Shown here in pieces: positions 63,286 to 64,000 of a stretch of DNA of 64,000 nucleotides. This DNA is from Paracoccaceae bacterium. GTDB lineage: Bacteria; Pseudomonadota; Alphaproteobacteria; Rhodobacterales; Rhodobacteraceae. The DNA is taken from assembly GCA_018222585.1 (NCBI GenBank), contig JAAFAB010000002.1, positions 248,001 through 312,000 of the forward strand. Reading direction: 5' to 3'. The number at the start of each line of letters is the position of its first letter. The stretch's first letter is position 1. A program made the translations under genes and the position numbers. Below the pieces are notes generated by a model. The model worked only from the letters and a program-made list of their open reading frames with translations. It ran no database searches and had not been told where the DNA came from.

Positions 63286-64000
63286 GCACCTCTCGTCAAC
63301 CGGGCGAGACCAGCCCGCTGCGCGCGCCGCTGTTCTTCGCCATCCTCGCCGCACTGATCCTGCTGGAAGGGCTGACGACCGGCTGGAACTCGGCCCTCGG
63401 GATCCTCAACATGGGGCTGATCTCGGCCATCATGGCGCTTGGCATCAACCTGCAATGGGGCACCGCCGGGCTGTTCAACGCCGGGGCCATGGGGTTCCTC
63501 GCGCTTGGCGGCCTGGCGCCGGTGCTGATCGCCATGCCGCCGACGCCCGGGGCCTTCGCCGCCGGGGGCTGGGGCATCCTGCTGGCCTTCGCCCTGGCCG
63601 CCGCCGCGCTGGTTGGCGCTGTCCTGGCCTGGCGCCGCATGTCGCGGTTCCGGGGCCTTGCGGTCGTGGCCATCCTGCTTCTGGGCTTCGCGCTCTACCG
63701 GCTGGCCTTCGACCCGGCGGTGGCGGCGATCGAGGCGATCAACCCCTCGGCGGCGGGCAACCTCGGCGGCCTCGGCCTGCCGACGCTGGTCTCCTGGCCG
63801 GTCGGCGCGCTGCTGGCTGCGGGCGCGGCCTGGGTGGTCGGCAAGACCGCCCTCGGCCTGCGCTCGGACTACCTGGCCATCGCCACGCTGGGCATTGCCG
63901 AGATCATCGTGGCGGTGCTGAAGAACGAGCAATGGCTGGATCGCGGCGTGCTGAACGTCAACGGCATCCCGCGTCCCTGGCCGGTCCCCTACGAGATCGA
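63282..64000 (+). CDS. livM: Branched-chain amino acid ABC transporter permease LivM (partial, runs off right edge)
   Basis: 239 codons of a polytopic permease are visible. The segment SAIMALGINLQWGTAGLFNAGAMGF and the later RSDYLAIATLGIAEIIVAVLKNE are typical of LivM. The frame is open to the window end, so the C-terminus and any following gene are unseen. Confidence 0.93.
   Translation, partial: MSTSRQPGETSPLRAPLFFAILAALILLEGLTTGWNSALGILNMGLISAIMALGINLQWGTAGLFNAGAMGFLALGGLAPVLIAMPPTPGAFAAGGWGILLAFALAAAALVGAVLAWRRMSRFRGLAVVAILLLGFALYRLAFDPAVAAIEAINPSAAGNLGGLGLPTLVSWPVGALLAAGAAWVVGKTALGLRSDYLAIATLGIAEIIVAVLKNEQWLDRGVLNVNGIPRPWPVPYEI

Overview
The window is chromosomal DNA of a high-GC alphaproteobacterium, most likely a Rhodobacteraceae (roseobacter-type) species. 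This rests on several things seen together: an F1-ATPase cluster atpHAGDC separate from the F0 genes, GcrA, the DUF1467-methylmalonyl-CoA epimerase pair, DUF6455 proteins, an iron-sulfur (CryB/PhrB-type) photolyase and FNR-type boxes of the FnrL kind. I see no tRNA or rRNA gene, CRISPR array, prophage or integrase. The only transposase-like gene is a single-copy RAYT.

Layout. 1-1538 (-) is the N-terminal part of an RTX calcium-binding protein running off the left edge. 2067-6934 is atpHAGDC with a strong terminator, followed by a small H-type lectin gene. 7656-12579 holds a UPF0173 hydrolase, a ceramidase-like membrane protein with a probable TTG start, gatC-gatA, an Excalibur-like lipoprotein and an AmiD-type amidase. 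12824-19599 holds ymdB, an SLC13/TrkA_C permease, an M48 lipoprotein protease, small conserved proteins, an HdaH-type deacetylase, a nitroreductase and an EI24-family membrane protein. 19759-24675 has DUF1467-mce, a response regulator, wrbA, a 2OG oxygenase and nadE. 24876-29983 has a secreted MORN-repeat protein with 18 exact 23-residue units, yebC, marC and a second SLC13/TrkA_C permease. 30154-32460 is an FNR-box-led pair of DUF6455 genes and the photolyase. 32644-43519 has rimO, an AsmA-like gene, gcrA, argF, argD, meaB and hrpB. 43776-49301 has rpmB, a sirtuin, a low-molecular-weight phosphatase, DUF2087, GFA, a small exported protein, a Tat-type MBL protein and a di-haem cytochrome c peroxidase behind an FNR-like box. 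49506-59070 has a GST, a TetR-epimerase operon with a perfect operator, lepA, a RAYT with its own hairpin, two entericidin-like lipoproteins, an alpha/beta hydrolase, DUF817, a MaoC hydratase and a HAD protein. 59426-64000 is a liv-type branched-chain amino acid ABC transporter operon, cut by the right edge.

The most unusual signal is not a gene. At least eight copies of an intergenic element lie at 7556, 12590, 32487, 36306, 39668, 40993, 44138 and 57505. In its full form it has three parts in order: a long imperfect palindrome built on a GCCTCCGGCGGGAGTATTT / AAATACTCCGGGGG core, a second hairpin whose sequence differs in every copy but which always base-pairs, and a GGGGGC-AGA-GCCCCC hairpin. 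The pairing is kept while the sequence changes, which suggests selection on a folded RNA or DNA structure. Two arm subtypes and one chimeric copy suggest recombination or mobility. Smaller hairpin repeats are duplicated in tandem at the 3' ends of the AsmA-like and hrpB genes.

Metabolic threads are respiration and energy (ATP synthase, cytochrome c peroxidase, FNR boxes), methylmalonyl-CoA handling (mce, meaB), arginine synthesis (argD, argF), translation quality (gatCA, lepA, rimO, rpmB) and amino acid uptake (liv). Coordinates come from reading frames. Start sites were chosen by ribosome-binding sites and family N-termini, and are flagged where uncertain.
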